Source: Ooceraea biroi (taxonomy: Eukaryota; Arthropoda; Insecta; Hymenoptera; Formicidae). From it: a stretch of DNA of 64,000 bases. The stretch covers positions 22,848,497-22,912,496 of the forward strand of contig NC_039506.1 in the NCBI RefSeq assembly GCF_003672135.1, in the 5' to 3' direction. Numbering within the stretch: position 1 is the stretch's first letter; each line of letters opens with the position of its first letter. This document shows, piece after piece, positions 12,001 through 24,810 of this stretch. The notes below the pieces were generated by a model. The model saw nothing but the letters and a program-made list of their open reading frames with translations, ran no database searches and was not told the DNA's origin. Position numbers and translations under genes: made by a program.

Positions 12001-15000
12001 AAAGTCAACAACAGAGAAAGTTGATATATTGTACTCCGTCTCTTTCAATGTGCCTGACCTTTTCTTGTCCCACCTGAATGTGACGATGGAGAGAGTCGGT
12101 TGATTCTTTTGAGTCGAGGCTGTCTTAATGGTCTCCAAATATCGTAACAACTGCGTTTCCACGCTATCGTACGTGGTACCATCTATCACGAAGACATCTG
12201 TGAGGTCGTCAGTTAATAACTGACACGAATACCCGATATTAATAGCAGTCTCTGTAAAAGTGAGAAAAAATCTCGATGAAAATTTTATGCTGCAAACATT
12301 TTGCTCTTTTACATGTTTCTGTAGTCAAAAAAAGAATATTAAAGAATTCTAAACAACTTTATCGTATCACGTGAACGCTTATGTAATATCTCGGCTAAAA
12401 TATGTATTTTACAAGAAAATATATTTAATATTTTATCAAATTGTATAAAATATTAGAAAAATAATCAACAAAACATATTCAACATAAAAAATTAAAAAAA
12501 GAATTAAATAAGTGCGATAGCATCTTAGGAAACCAATGTATTAAATGTATTAAAAAATTTTATCAATCTTGCTTTAAAACATTTTATTATTTTTATTCAA
12601 AATATTTTACTTATTGTATTGAATAACTCATTTTCCACAGTCTTGTCTCAATGTTGTCATTTTAAATAAATCTTGTGTGAGAATTACTGTATTAAATTCG
12701 ATAGCACTTGTACTACCTCTCTAAATATATTAAAATATTACGATAAAATTTTTTTATTCCAATAAAAGTTCAACAAAAGATCACCATTTGCTACTTGGAA
12801 TCACCGCTCTATTTCCTAATATATAAAAACGCTAGGATTCGTATAGTTTTAATATTTTCTCCGTTTGCTAACGTTTTTTAAATTTTTTACATTCACAGTA
12901 AACATATAATACTTGCATCTCTGTTCAAGTTTACCTTGTTTATCACCGGTTAACACCCAAAGCTTGATACCAGCCATACTTAGATTGGCGATAGTCTGTG
13001 GTACGCCATCCTGCAACTTATCTTCGATAGCGGTAGCGCCCAATAGCGACATATCTTTCTCTATTTCTTCGTAGATTGCGTCCAGCTTGTCGTCTCTGTT
13101 CTCTTGGCTCAACGCTGCCTCCTGATGCCGTTGTTTCCAGTTATTGAAAAAGCTCTCGTCCAAATCTCTCACGGAAAGGCACAATGTTCTCAAGCCTTCA
13201 CCTGCGAACTTGTTTAGGTGATCCAATGTTTTTGCCATTATTTCCTCGCTACCTTTCTTTAGGCGTTCGTAGATCACGTTATCCGCGCCCTTGCAATACA
13301 ATCGTAACTGTCCATCTTTTCGCAATATCACGGACATCCTCTTTCGCACATTATTGAAGTCCAAAATACAGAGTAGCTCGTATATCTCCTTCTTTCCCAT
13401 CACTTCGATCGTGATGCTATTGGGAGATCTCTCTTTAAAAACGAAACCAAAATTCCTCGCAGCGGACACCAAGGCGGCCTCATCAGGTGACTGCGCCTGG
13501 TATTCGATCTTGCCGTGTTTCTCCTCTGGCATAACGGTGTGACAAACTGCCAGCAGCCTGAAGAAACTGTGAACGTCCTGGTTGTCCCGTCTCACGGCCT
13601 CAAGCAACGCCGGATCGTAAAACTTGAACTCCGGCTCGTAGTCCTTATTAAACGAGAAATCCAACGGTGGCATTGTCTACAAAACGATGATATTTTTTTT
13701 AGAAATTGCGTTCTTCATCCATGCGCTACAGCAGAATTAATATGAAAGAAAGAGTTAGTTACTTATTAATTTGTAATTAATATTAAATTAGTATCGAAGA
13801 TCGCAAAGTCTATTATTATTATAAAAAAGAGCATGTGAAAAGTTTTTATTGTATCATTCGCCTTTCAAAGACATTTAAATTATGTTTTTGTAATATTTTT
13901 TTAATATCTGAAAGAGATAATTATTTTGCTTCCGTGTTTGGTGAGACAATATATAAGTGATATCGTTCTCTCTTTTTCTCTCTCTCTCTTTTCCTTTGTA
14001 AAAATAGATTAGATGAAGGACTTGTTAAACACTGTTAAACATAGCTTATTAACTTTATTAATTATAACAACTTGCATAATATTAGGAAAATTCTCTAACA
14101 ATAAGAAAATAGTTATGCAAAAAAAATAGGTAATGACACAAATGTGAAAGAAAAATAGCATAATACACATCTACTTTATCATACATACTATATAGCATCT
14201 AATTACAAATGTGCAAGAACACGACACAAATATATAATTCATAAATTATCAATACCACAGTAACTCGGTCCACACCGCTTTATTTTATTGAATAATTTAT
14301 TGAATAATGAAATAACGAACGGAATAATGGAAATATGTAAAGTCACGTGGACATTGTAAGTGATACATGCGAGTACAGTGATAAACAGATAAAAAGCGAT
14401 AGCGTATACAAATAGCGTGTAGAAATCACGATGAGAGAGGTGCTAATTATCAACATGCGTACTGAAGACTTGTGCAGGATATTTGGGCTGCCATTGATGC
14501 CAGGTTCCGGCGTTGAACTGGACACTCTGTCCGCCTGTTCCAGGAGACGTACATTCGGATCGTTTAATGGCGTATAAATTGGGCGTACGAATTCCTGCCC
14601 GCTCTTCCAATGCATCGTCAGCGTTGGGACAGCTCTGTCCGTCTACATGCAGCACACACATGCTAACAAGGGAACACCACGAACCCGAACTCCTCGAGTT
14701 TGATGAAATTTGTAGATTAACGGAGTGACTCGATACATGAATAATCGTATGTATTATTCGTGTTCTATCGCCCTCTGAAGATATTTGCTAAAAGAACGCC
14801 TTCACTCTTTCGCGTATAACTCCTAACTTACAAGAGATAGGCAAAAATATTTCCAACGAAAAGTTTAATTTAAGTTGAGGACTACAAAGTGATAAAAACA
14901 CAATTAAAATTTGGTTTTTTTAAGAAAAGATGCATATCGTTATTCATGTATTGAGTCACTCCATATATCTACAAATTTCATATAAATCGAAAAGCTCGGG

Positions 15001-18000
15001 TTTGCGATGTTCTTTTGTAAGTGACGTACATGAGATCTCGCGCAAATATACGAGAAACAAATAGACATCATGTTTGTATGAATAATCTTGCATTACTTTG
15101 TATTTTTACTGAAGAGAATCGTAACGCACAGACAAAAAAAAAGAATATTTTCTACAAATTATACTTATAAAAAGCGTACAGCAAAATGCAAGAATTACTG
15201 ATTTAAACACTAATCGCATAATATTAAAATAGTAAAGCAAATAGTAAAACGTTTTATTTATTACGATTATCCATTTATTTTATATATATATATATATATA
15301 TATAAAGCACAATAGTCATGCAAAAAAGGAACTTTTACTAGAAAACATCTTTGCAACATTTTGGCAAAATATAATACATTTATATATATATATTATCAAA
15401 ATGTTGCAAAAATATTCCCTAGTAAACATTCTCTTTTTGCGTAGCCATTGTGCTTCATACAACTTAGACTAGAATAATAGTGATTGTAACGAAAAGAGTC
15501 ATAATATTCCAATTGTATATTGTGAATATAATTTTTTGTTGATACGAAACGTTTGTCGCATTTACTGACAAATGAAATTAAACACGGAACACTATAATAA
15601 AATTGAAGCGAAACTGTCATCATCGGTACTAATACGCTTTTTCTCCAAGAATTATGATCTATTTTAAGAAATTTTTTAATCCGTCATTTAAATAATTCCA
15701 GGTATCTAATTTCATTTCAATTCAATGATAAATTTTTCATATATCGATCTAATATAATTTTTAATTATTTTATTCACAATGTGATATGGTCCTTTTTTTA
15801 CAGTAACAAAAATTTTCAGCAAAAGCATGTGACACACTAGTACTGTTCTCACGCTAAAAGCACAACTATATAAATATAGATAACGTGTTGCACTTGTCTC
15901 GGATAATGCACACAATTTCATAATAGACAACGTGGAATGTAGCGGGACACGTATCCTGATCATCAGCGTCAAGGATCCTTGCGCTGCGGGCGAAGAATAG
16001 CGACTCACTCACCTCGCTCAAATCGATGACTTCGCCAGTGACCTCGTCGATGACATCGCCGTAACACTTGCCCGCCACGGAACACTTATTGAAAGTCATT
16101 ATATTTTGCGTTAATGTGCCGGTTTTATCGGAGAATATATACTCTATCTGGCCCAGTTCCTCGTTCAGTGTTGTAGTTCGCGCTTTCGCGTGCGTTTTCG
16201 TGGACGCGTGATACATTTCCTCGTCCCAATTAATCAGGAATGACTGTACGAATCGTATCACTTCGACACTCACGTACAAACTGATCGGCACTACTGTGTT
16301 CAATACGATTGAGTATGAAAAGAATACGAGTAGGGCATTCACTGTAGCGCCGGTAATAGGCTCGCTCGGCACTAGCGAGTCCCATGGTAGGTACACTTGA
16401 AAATAACGGCCCACTAGGCTCTCCCAAATGCCGCAGCCGACCATGCAGAACAAGCACAAGGAGAGCAAGAAGAACACGATCCCGATGATGAGAAGATTCA
16501 GTAGCCTGTCTATGGAGGTCCTTTTAAATTTCGTCTTCCCTGAGTTTTGCATTAGTTTGGTATCCTTGCCCGCAAAGATCACCATGCCGTAGCACCATTG
16601 CGTGTTCCTCAGTACGCAACCCCGTAAAATTATCTTGTCGTTATCCAATGGATACCTGCCAAGATAATAACAAAATTAGTAATAATAATAAATTTACAGT
16701 AAGTAGTGTGTGGTTTTTTTCATTGAATTTACAATTTATAAATAATGTGATGTGAAAATTAGTAATAATTTTTAGCATTTTATTTAAAGCAGTCTGTTCT
16801 CGCGCCTTGCTCCACTTATGTGCAATTGAATCTTACTTGTGTCCTTTCCACGTGAGCGTCCCATCGAATTTATTCAATAAATTATTAGGGACTTCGCAAA
16901 CGATCTCCCCATCAAACTGACCGATCAACTCGTGATTATCCATCATCTCGGCAGTTTCGGGCAGGCACTGACGACATTTCAGATTCGTCTCTCTATAGGG
17001 ATTTTATTTGAGTCATTAGAATAGTTTATCGGACAAATATAATGTTTATAATAACACAAACTAGAACAATTTTATAAACAGTTTTTATTACCCGTCCAAT
17101 TCCGCTGTTTCGATGTAACAGAGGCCGTTCGGCTCACTAGTTGTCAGGAGTAGAACGTCTGCCGCCACAAACTGATCATTCTCCATTCTAATTACATCAC
17201 CCACTTGTACCTGCGACCATCTCTCCTCGCGTAAATTAGTACCCCGTAATGTTCGGGACTTTCTATTGTTTACTTGAGAATCGCTGCTATGCCGTTGCTG
17301 CAAATTAAATTTATATGTTTAAATATAGCTTGTATTACTTAATTATAATTTAAATTAATTACTATTGTAATTGCATACAACAAATTAAATTATTGCTGGG
17401 TTTTATTTTGCGAATAACATTCTAGTCCCTTCCTTCTCTGTTTCAATGTAGCCTTTTTTGTATAGTTTTTGTATTTAAAGCATAAAAAAAAATATATTTT
17501 AAAAAGAAAGCTAGAAGAGGAAATGTGAATAAAAATCGGAATTTAAAGAAGAACGGGACGAGATGTAATATATACAAGTAGAACATAAAAAGCGAGGGAT
17601 ATATAAGGCGAGTAGACAAGGAGAAAGAAATAGAAAATAGGATTAAAGAAGAGTTAAAGTTAGATTAAAATCAATATAAATTTAAGAATAAAACAAGAGA
17701 TAAGGTATTAGAATGTAAAGTAAATATGTAATAAGACTTTAGGATGAATAAATCATTGTATTATTTTTCTAAGGGATTATTCTGAAAAATACTATATAAG
17801 ATTACAGTATACATATATCACAATATTTTTGTGAAAAATTTTTACCTAAATTCTGCAATTGTATATTAGGTTTAATACGTAATTCTTTTTCTTTTTACAT
17901 GTTTTCTCAAAATGTAGTAAGAGGAGAAACAAAAGCAAAATCGACGATAAAATACTTACAAAGTCGTCGTAGGCATCTTTGACGGCAGTGAGCGTGAGTA

Positions 18001-21000
18001 CCCCTATAAGCGGTATAGCTGTGGTGATAGGGGTCAAGGAGGATATTGCGGGGATCATCTGAAGTACTAACAGGCATAGGAAATAAAAGTTGGCGAGTCG
18101 TTGAAATTGCTCGAACAAATTTAATGGAAGGAACGTCAGAACTGAATACTTGGACGTCTTGATGTAATTATTCTACAAGTAAAAATATATTATGTACTTT
18201 TACTCCCTTTCTAATAAACGTATTTATATCAAAATCTATTTTTAGATACATTTCAGTTGTTACGTATATAAAAACAGATAATAGCGTAGGAAACTATTTT
18301 ACCGCATAATGAAATTGTGAGTTGTATTCACGATTGTTGGCGCGAATCCGCCTCTCTGTTTCTGTAAAAATAATACAATAAAATATATTTAGTACGTACG
18401 GTCTTTATATAATTACATAACAAATGATTAATCAATGATTCTCATTAGATTGCACTTAATACAAAGGTGTTCTTGATTTGTTTACCCTTTCTAGATTAAC
18501 AGATCTTTCACACGGTTCGGTTCTTTGACCGTATCGGTAATTTTGCTGAATCAGCCTCAACCATAAAAGAACCGAATCATCTGAATGCCTCCACTATGGC
18601 ATATGCGCCACTAGCAACCGATTCGGCAAAATTATCGATATAATCGATATCGGTCAAAGGACCGAATCGTGTGAACGATTTGTAACACACATTCATTACT
18701 ATGATGTCATCAGTGACCGTCATGCAATGGATGTGTTAAGGTGTGTAACACACAATTACTTAAATTTAGAAGATTATGACTACTACTTAATAATAATATA
18801 TTTATAATACAACAGCATAAGCAAAGCGTAATTCATAAATAATTTAAATATTTGTATTTATTAAAATCTTAAAAATAATTATATAGGCATATAATCAATA
18901 ACGAATCTTAAATAATCCAATTGGCGTAAATGGAAAATTCGCTAAAATACGCTTGGTGATGAATTAAATTAAACTAATTTTGTCAGATAAATGCACGCAT
19001 GCAGAAAGGGACGAAGGGAGTGAGATAGAGAAAAAGAGAAGAGTACTTAAAAGACTTCTTAAATACTTAAAGAGTATTTAAATGACTGATCTGTTCACTT
19101 TTAATAATAAAAAAATGCTTCGAATAATTGTTTAGCTTCATGAATGACACATTCTGATGTCAACAATTCTTTTGAAGGTGGAGGCATGGAATAAAGAAGA
19201 TAGAAAGATCAGCTTCATTTTTATATGTAAATACAATAAAATATGTTTTTCTTTATTTTCTAATAAAGAAAATAAAATAATAATAAAAAATATATAGAGA
19301 TCTACCGAAATAGCAAAACGACAACATGTTTTTAATCAAGATTTTGTTGAACGAAATCTCATTTGTAAACTACGTACTAGTTTTAAGTTTTGTAAAATAC
19401 TCAATTAAAATATAGACATTAGTCAGTCATGAAGCCAAGCAATATTCGTCTGAAGTATTTTTGTTATCACTAAAACTAAATTATTCAATTATATTGTTTG
19501 AAGCGCCCCATCCTCTACGTATGCGTGCGCACATGCGTATAAGATGTAAAGATTATAAATGTCTCATTTAATAAAGAATTTAAATCAAGAAAAATTATAC
19601 ATAATAAACAAAAAAAATTTATATATCAAAATTAATGTTAATTTGGTCACTTATTATCTTTTCGCATATGAAAAGAATACAAGTCAATCAATTTTCATAA
19701 CTGGAAAATGAAAGGTATAACATTTGTTCTATAGATGATCTCTTTTGAATTTAATCGGTTCTTATAGTCGAATGCATTGCTTTACACTTGCTTGTTATAT
19801 TCCTGCTGCAATTCCACATAACTGGATAAACTATTAATCATTGGTTTCTCATGCAAAGCAAGAGGTGAAGTTCGTCAGTACCGAGAACGATCGAATCAGT
19901 TTACGTAGCAGGCTTATACATCCACCATTCTGTATATTCGCGAGAAACACGTGGATACTACGCGCTCTTGTTTAGTAAATTTTAATAAGTCATTCGACCA
20001 TATCCAAGGTGCGAAACCTTGATAGCAACGTAAAGCACATAAGTTGCTGAAATTTGCATTACGTTCGAAGTCGGTAGTATTGATCGTCATATCTATTGCG
20101 TATAACTTGTACTATTGTTTGCCATAACGTCATCGGAAATGTAGAATGATATAGACATACATATGCATGTTTGTCTAGTTTAAATTAGATACTTATTTGA
20201 TCATATTAAATCATATTAAATGAAATAAAATAAAGTTATATCATTTTTAAAAGAGGTCTTGTTTATATATGCATTTACTTTTTCTATAATTTCCCCCCGT
20301 GTGTGTGTGTGCGCGCGCGTGCGCGATTGTACTTTTCTTTTTTTGTAAATAATGTTTTAAAGATATTAAATCTTTTTTTAGTACAATGACATATAATTAA
20401 TATTCTGCATGCTTACGTGAATAAATACGTGCTTCACGCATGTGATATATCATATAATCAAGCATATAATTGATAATTTAGTTATTACTACGAACATCTT
20501 AGAGCATCTTTTCTCATAAAACGTGCAGTAAGATTACTAACACTCTCCTAACATAAAGGATACAAAAGACTTTTGCCTATCGATTGAATCTATTAACCAT
20601 TTAATTAATTTAACTGTTACGATTATAATTGTGGTTCCGCTTAGCTATATGCATTACGTAAATGTACAATCTGACTCGCCAGTCGTTCTTTGCTTGCACG
20701 TGAACTTGGGGCGAGACACTACTGTGTCTCTTGATAAGCCTCAATTTAGAGATGCACACTGACAATCGCAGCCAGCTAGAACTGATTCGACTCGATTTTG
20801 ATGCGAGGTGCTAGCGCTTAGGTTTCCATCAGAGGAGCAACAGAGCCATTCAATGATTCTCGTTATCGCCATGGGAACTCACCGCTAGAGAAGAAAGATG
20901 TGCTACGACCGATGCATTCGGTAGCAGGCGGCGAATTTGGCGGCGCCGACGAGGAGGATGTAGTGGCGGTAGTAGCAGAATGGTATCTGGTACCCCGCCA

Positions 21001-21522
21001 AATCACCAGCTTGCCCAGCACCGTCAGCAAAGATTCGCGCAGGGTGTTGTGACGACTACCACCACCCAAACTGCTGGATGAGTCTCTTTTCGAGCACTCA
21101 CCAGCTTCCACTACCTCGTCAGACGAGGAGGCAAGCGTGAGCGACGCTACGTGCGATCGCTGCTGTTGGCTAGCCGTCAGCTCCAACTGCGAAGATTGCT
21201 GCAGCTGCAATTGCTTGCTACGTTGCGTTTTCCGCCGTTTTTTCCGCTTCCTGCGGTTATTGCCACCGCCTTCGTCGTCCTCCTCGGCCTCTTGCGTCGA
21301 ATATTTGCGACCAGCAGCCTCGTTGCTACTCCTCGTGGATGTTGCTGTTGCCGTCGTCATCCTCGCGGCACCACGATGCGTCGTCGTATCCGCTGATTCG
21401 TCCTCGTCATTGCAGTCCTTCACCTTACGATTGTTGCGCGACATAGCGCACGCGTTACACTTGAGAGCTCGAGAGCTCGAGGACGGGTAGAAACGATCGG
21501 TCGAGGACACACCGTTTGGCAT
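9003..21522 (-). CDS. ATP8B: ATP8B-family phospholipid-transporting P4-ATPase (flippase)
   Basis: Fourteen exons splice in frame, in gene order: 21522-20883, 18361-18303, 18172-17960, 17297-17092, 16992-16837, 16655-16013, 14642-14463, 13676-12935, 12251-12059, 10965-10814, 10744-10392, 10126-9901, 9751-9516, 9422-9003. Every border is GT-AG and every phase matches, predicting 1472 residues. P4-ATPases move phospholipids from the outer to the inner membrane leaflet, usually with a CDC50 subunit. Visible motifs are DGET (372-375, actuator), PISL (548-551, TM4), DKTGT with phospho-Asp601, TGDK (942-945) and GDGAND (1094-1099), and about ten membrane segments. The C-terminal GYAFAHQEGFGRLITSGK signature is typical of ATP8B2/ATP8B4 rather than ATP8A. 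The body from residue 214 (ETERRIRANNREYN) matches the family start, so the first 213 residues are an added N-terminal extension. An alternative shorter start in an unseen exon is possible. Confidence 0.95.
10966..12058. other. ATP8B intron 9
   Basis: An AT-rich 1.1-kb intron with small chance frames. I see no conserved exon or clear transposon inside. Confidence 0.7.
12252..12934. other. ATP8B intron 8
   Basis: AT-rich intron of about 680 bp, with nothing recognised inside. Confidence 0.7.
13677..14462. other. ATP8B intron 7
   Basis: AT-rich intron of about 790 bp containing a CT-rich patch near 13970-13995. No other feature seen. Confidence 0.7.
14666..15018. mobile_element. MITE inside ATP8B intron 6, touching the exon 7 acceptor region
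   Basis: About 80 bp at the left end (from ACAAGGGAACACC, through GATGAAATTTGTAGA and GGAGTGACTC) recurs in inverted form at the right end with about 80% identity (ending TTCTTTTGTAA). The middle is AT-rich and has no transposase. The structure fits a non-autonomous hairpin element. It ends about 24 bp from the start of exon 7. Exact ends and target duplication are not settled. Confidence 0.8.
15307..15453. mobile_element. Small hairpin MITE in ATP8B intron 6
   Basis: Two arms of about 65 bp form an imperfect inverted repeat (GCACAATAG...TTGCAACATTTTG against CAAAATGTTGCAA...CATTGTGC), separated by a short TA-rich loop. A TA microsatellite lies just left at about 15283-15303. Confidence 0.75.
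18499..18683. mobile_element. Palindromic MITE in ATP8B intron 1
   Basis: The left arm with TTCACACGGTTCGGTTCTTT and GACCG is mirrored by the right arm GACCGATATCG plus AAAGGACCGAATCGTGTGAA (read inverted). The arms are 50-60 bp with several mismatches. There is no coding capacity. Confidence 0.75.
20300..20324. repeat. (GT)n(GC)n microsatellite
   Basis: A run of GT followed by GC dinucleotides, able to adopt Z-DNA. It is in intron 1 of the flippase gene. Confidence 0.85.
20883..21522 (-). other. First coding exon of ATP8B: low-complexity N-terminal extension
   Basis: This exon encodes about 213 residues that are rich in Ser, Thr, Arg, Glu and Gln. It has a basic patch (RRKRKKRRKTQRS) and Gln/Leu-rich stretches, with no membrane segment or recognised domain. 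It ends at a strong donor (G|GTGAGT) in phase 1, and joining it to 18361 restores the codon GAA and the conserved ERRIRAN start of the flippase body. That phase agreement supports its inclusion. It is GC-rich compared with its surroundings. It probably lies in the cytosol and could carry phosphorylation sites, which is inference. Confidence 0.75.
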
Positions 21523-21666
21523 GGCAAATGCGCTTTTTTGTTATACCTACGATTTTCACGATCACAATTAGCGGAAATTAACGATTGTTAATTGAATTCA
21601 AAATGCGCAATGATTGTTAGTGGAGACGCTCAAACAGAATTGGAAATGCGGGGAGTGTACATGTAC
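21523..21666. promoter_or_regulatory. Putative ATP8B 5' leader or proximal promoter
   Basis: These 144 bp separate the first ATG of the flippase gene from an inserted transposon. There is no clear TATA box. The transcription start is unknown and could be in or beyond the transposon. Confidence 0.3.
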
Positions 21667-22561
21667 TAGGGTTGCACGAGATACTAAGACTAATCTTAGT
21701 ACTGTCTTGGTCTTGTCACACATTCCGAGACAAGATCAAGACGAGACTTTGTAATTAATTATCAAGACAATACCAAGACGAAGGTGTCAAGATTATTGAT
21801 CTTGTCAAGATTCTTGGTTTTAAAAAAAGGTAAAATTAAATTAAAAGTTAGCAATATCTTTCCCAGTATGCTTTCCATTTGATGGTGTAATGTAATGAAA
21901 ATCTAATGTTAATGACTGAAACTTCCAATTGTTATCTATAAAATGTATAGTAACTCCGTAATGATTCAAAATTTGGCGCAGTCCAGCCATCAATTGTAAA
22001 AGAAAATTTACTTTCTCTTTCATAGTATTTCTTTTAGGCATATTTATATTAGAATTTATTCTTCGAAAAAACTGTTGCGTCAATTCGTCATTGAAAAATG
22101 TAAACGGAAGTCTTTTGTAACTTCACACGTATAATATAACAAGTGAAAATCGCGTACATGTGAGCTCGGCTCTTGGGCTAGCTTGGAATAGCAGAAGAGG
22201 ATAGATATATTATTTTTCTGTCTCCTACCAAGTGGGTAACGTTACATATAAATACATATATATGTATTGTTTTGAGAAGAGTAGACAAATGACATAAATA
22301 TATATAATTATTTTCAATTATATTATAAAGATTATATTAAATATTATTGTAAATAATTGTTGAGTATACAATTGTTAACATTTATTAACAATTGTTAGAT
22401 AAAAATTGTTAATTTCGATTAATTGTTAAAATCGAGACAAGACAAGACAAGACAAGATTTTGGTCCAAAAATTCACTCAAGATCAAGACAAGATTAAAAT
22501 TTTCAAGACCAATAAAATATTTTCACGAATATTGTCTTGTCTTGGGTCTCGTGCAACCCTA
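21667..22561. mobile_element. hAT-like DNA transposon, 895 bp, defective
   Basis: The ends are 15-bp terminal inverted repeats (TAGGGTTGCACGAGA and its complement). They are flanked by 8-bp direct repeats ACATGTAC (21659-21666) and ACATGTGC (22562-22569) that differ at one base. Eight-base target duplications and a TAGGG-type end are hallmarks of hAT elements. Subterminal zones are full of CAAGAC repeats, including a run of GACAA near 22436-22455. Only a remnant of transposase is left inside. Confidence 0.9.
21841..22083 (-). pseudogene. hAT transposase remnant
   Basis: An 80-codon minus-strand frame reads YGVTIHFIDNNWKFQSLTLD and then HTGKDIAN. It resembles the catalytic-core stretch of hAT transposases in which a strand with 'HfIDddWklks' is followed by 'HTge.Ia'. 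The rest of the protein (BED finger and C-terminal dimerisation domain) is absent, so it cannot be active. Confidence 0.7.
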
Positions 22562-22569
22562 ACATGTGC

Positions 22570-24810
22570 AATGGGGAATTAATTGAGGAATAATCATAAT
22601 AAATAGGAAATTAACTCTTCGCAGTCCTGTCTTGAATTTGACTTAACATAGCATTAATGACTCTTAGTTGTTCTCAAAGTCAGTTCAACAATATGTCTAT
22701 TTAATATGATGTAACAAATGTACTTCATATAAATTTACGTTCTGTGTTGCATTAGTTGGATATTGAAATATTCAAATAAACGCACACACGATTTAGGAGT
22801 CAAAGTTACGTGTTCTACAATAAAATGACAAATTCATTTGGACCACAAAGCGTTCATGAGGAAATGTAAAGGGATTTATTTATTTTTCATTATTAATGAA
22901 AAATTGGTATGAAAAAGTATTAAACATTTTATATAATCGAAAAGTATATCAAGAACTGAAAATTATCGATATCGAATTTTTGTTGAGATAAACAGTTACA
23001 GCATTAGTTCCAAGAGACGTCGACTCTGTTATTTATCGATGCCGACTATTTATAATTTAATGCTCTCCGTATAAAACAGGATTAAAGCGCCGCTGTCTGC
23101 TTCGGCATATCTTGTTTGCAACTACACTTAAATATATAAATCAGCTACTTTGAGAAGCCTCGCGAAAGTCTGCAACTCCTTATCTTGCGAGACATCGCAC
23201 TTTTACGATGAAATTGCATAAGAGCGAGAAATCGCTAATAAAAGAGATTTAAATTGGCTTTGTCCAAACTAATCAATATCAATGTTAATTTAACGAAATC
23301 TCCGATAACAAACGTATGTATTGCAACCTCGCAGTAAATAAATGTCAGCAAATAAAACAAAGCGAGGAAAGTAATCGAGAAAGTACATATACTTTGAAAG
23401 AAAATAGATATACTCTTAAAAGAAAAGAACCATCGCGTTACGACTGTCGCGCTTCGATTATATCGATTGCGCGCTTCGTCAAATAGAGCTTCATCCAATT
23501 CACATCAATAAAATATAAAATAAGCCTCCCTCGAAGATCTGCGGTGCTCCAGTATTACGCGTTACGAGAAAGAGCACTACGACGGCGCACGTGAGTATAG
23601 ATCGCGGCATGCACGTATGAAACATGTCATGGACGAAGCGAGAATCAAGACTTTTTCCGGTATACTCCACTATATAAAACTTCGCATCGATGGACGTAAA
23701 CTGAAACGTCTACGAGAGCTTCATTGAATTATAAGCAGTACGATCGTGCGCGGCGTTGCGTTCAAATTAACGCTTATTGCGATTCCATATAGTTTCATGT
23801 AATCGAATTGAAAAAATTAAATTTCCGTAAGAAATTAACTGTAAAATGGTTATATTTTAAATTTGTGTTTATTAATCTCAAGAAATATTACATTATTTTA
23901 TATTTTATATTTTAAGTTTTAATAATTAATCATTTAAGTTATGAATATTTTTAATAATGTTAATGTCATACTTGCTAGCGTGAAGATTTCTATATGCAAG
24001 CTTTTCACAATTGAGGGTGCTTAACGAGTAATTATATTGCCGTAAATATCACAGTATGATATGATATATAGATATATCAATTACGTTTATATATATACAC
24101 ATAGGGGACATTGATTTCTGAATTGGACATTTTTTATTTAACTAGGACAATGATTATTTAATTAGGTGGATACATATGAATGATCCATTTAATATAAATA
24201 ACTATGACGTGATAAGAATAAATAAGGAATGCAATAGAAAAAACATGATTAATAGTAGGGATAGGAAAGAAACGCGCCTATTTGTTAATTGAGATCTGTG
24301 GAAGATCTGTGTTCAATAACACAGTACTCTGTTCGGTAATAACAAGTTCACGTTCAAAGCGCATTATTTGCCAAACGGCACGCAGGCTAGCGAACGGAAG
24401 TCTATTGCATCGTGTTGGAAATTACATAATTCTTCAGCCTTGGCGTTGTATATTCACAAAGTAAAACTATTTCCTCTCGATTCGATACGGAAAACAATTA
24501 AAATTTTTTGTATATTTTTTGTTTGAGAATCATTTAATCATTGTAAAGAAATAAACGGCTGTAGTGTGCAAAAACTATCTAAATAAAAAACACGATATCT
24601 TAAAAATTATAAGTTGCACATTTGCACTTAAAAATGACTATTAAAATTTGTCATACCTGGTGAGCTTTTCTGATTAAAACGTGTCACAGCGAAAGGTTAA
24701 AAATATGGCCGAACAAGTATTGTGATGAACAGTTTAGTTAATTAATTTTGAAGAGACACAGTTTGTATACATATTTGACAAGCATCATACTCAATTTTTA
24801 TTTTAGACTA
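22570..24810. other. AT-rich intergenic stretch
   Basis: No conserved coding sequence. A TATAAAA-like sequence sits at about 23671-23680 within a slightly GC-richer patch (23520-23760), too weak to call as a promoter. Confidence 0.6.

Larger units (their letters stand above)
18362..20882. other. ATP8B intron 1
   Basis: The largest intron (2.5 kb), AT-rich. It contains a palindromic MITE (18499-18683), a GT/GC dinucleotide run (about 20300-20324), and a short dispersed motif at 20711-20738 that recurs near 29053. No coding exon was recognised. Confidence 0.75.

Noticed and set aside
21137..21490. 117-codon plus-strand frame opposite the first ATP8B exon
   Set aside because: Cys/Leu/Ser-rich complement of a low-complexity Arg/Ser exon. 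The opposite strand fits the flippase in phase.
23671..23700. TATAAAA-like box followed by a GC-richer patch
   Set aside because: One AT-rich motif without an initiator, coding exon or donor downstream is expected by chance here.
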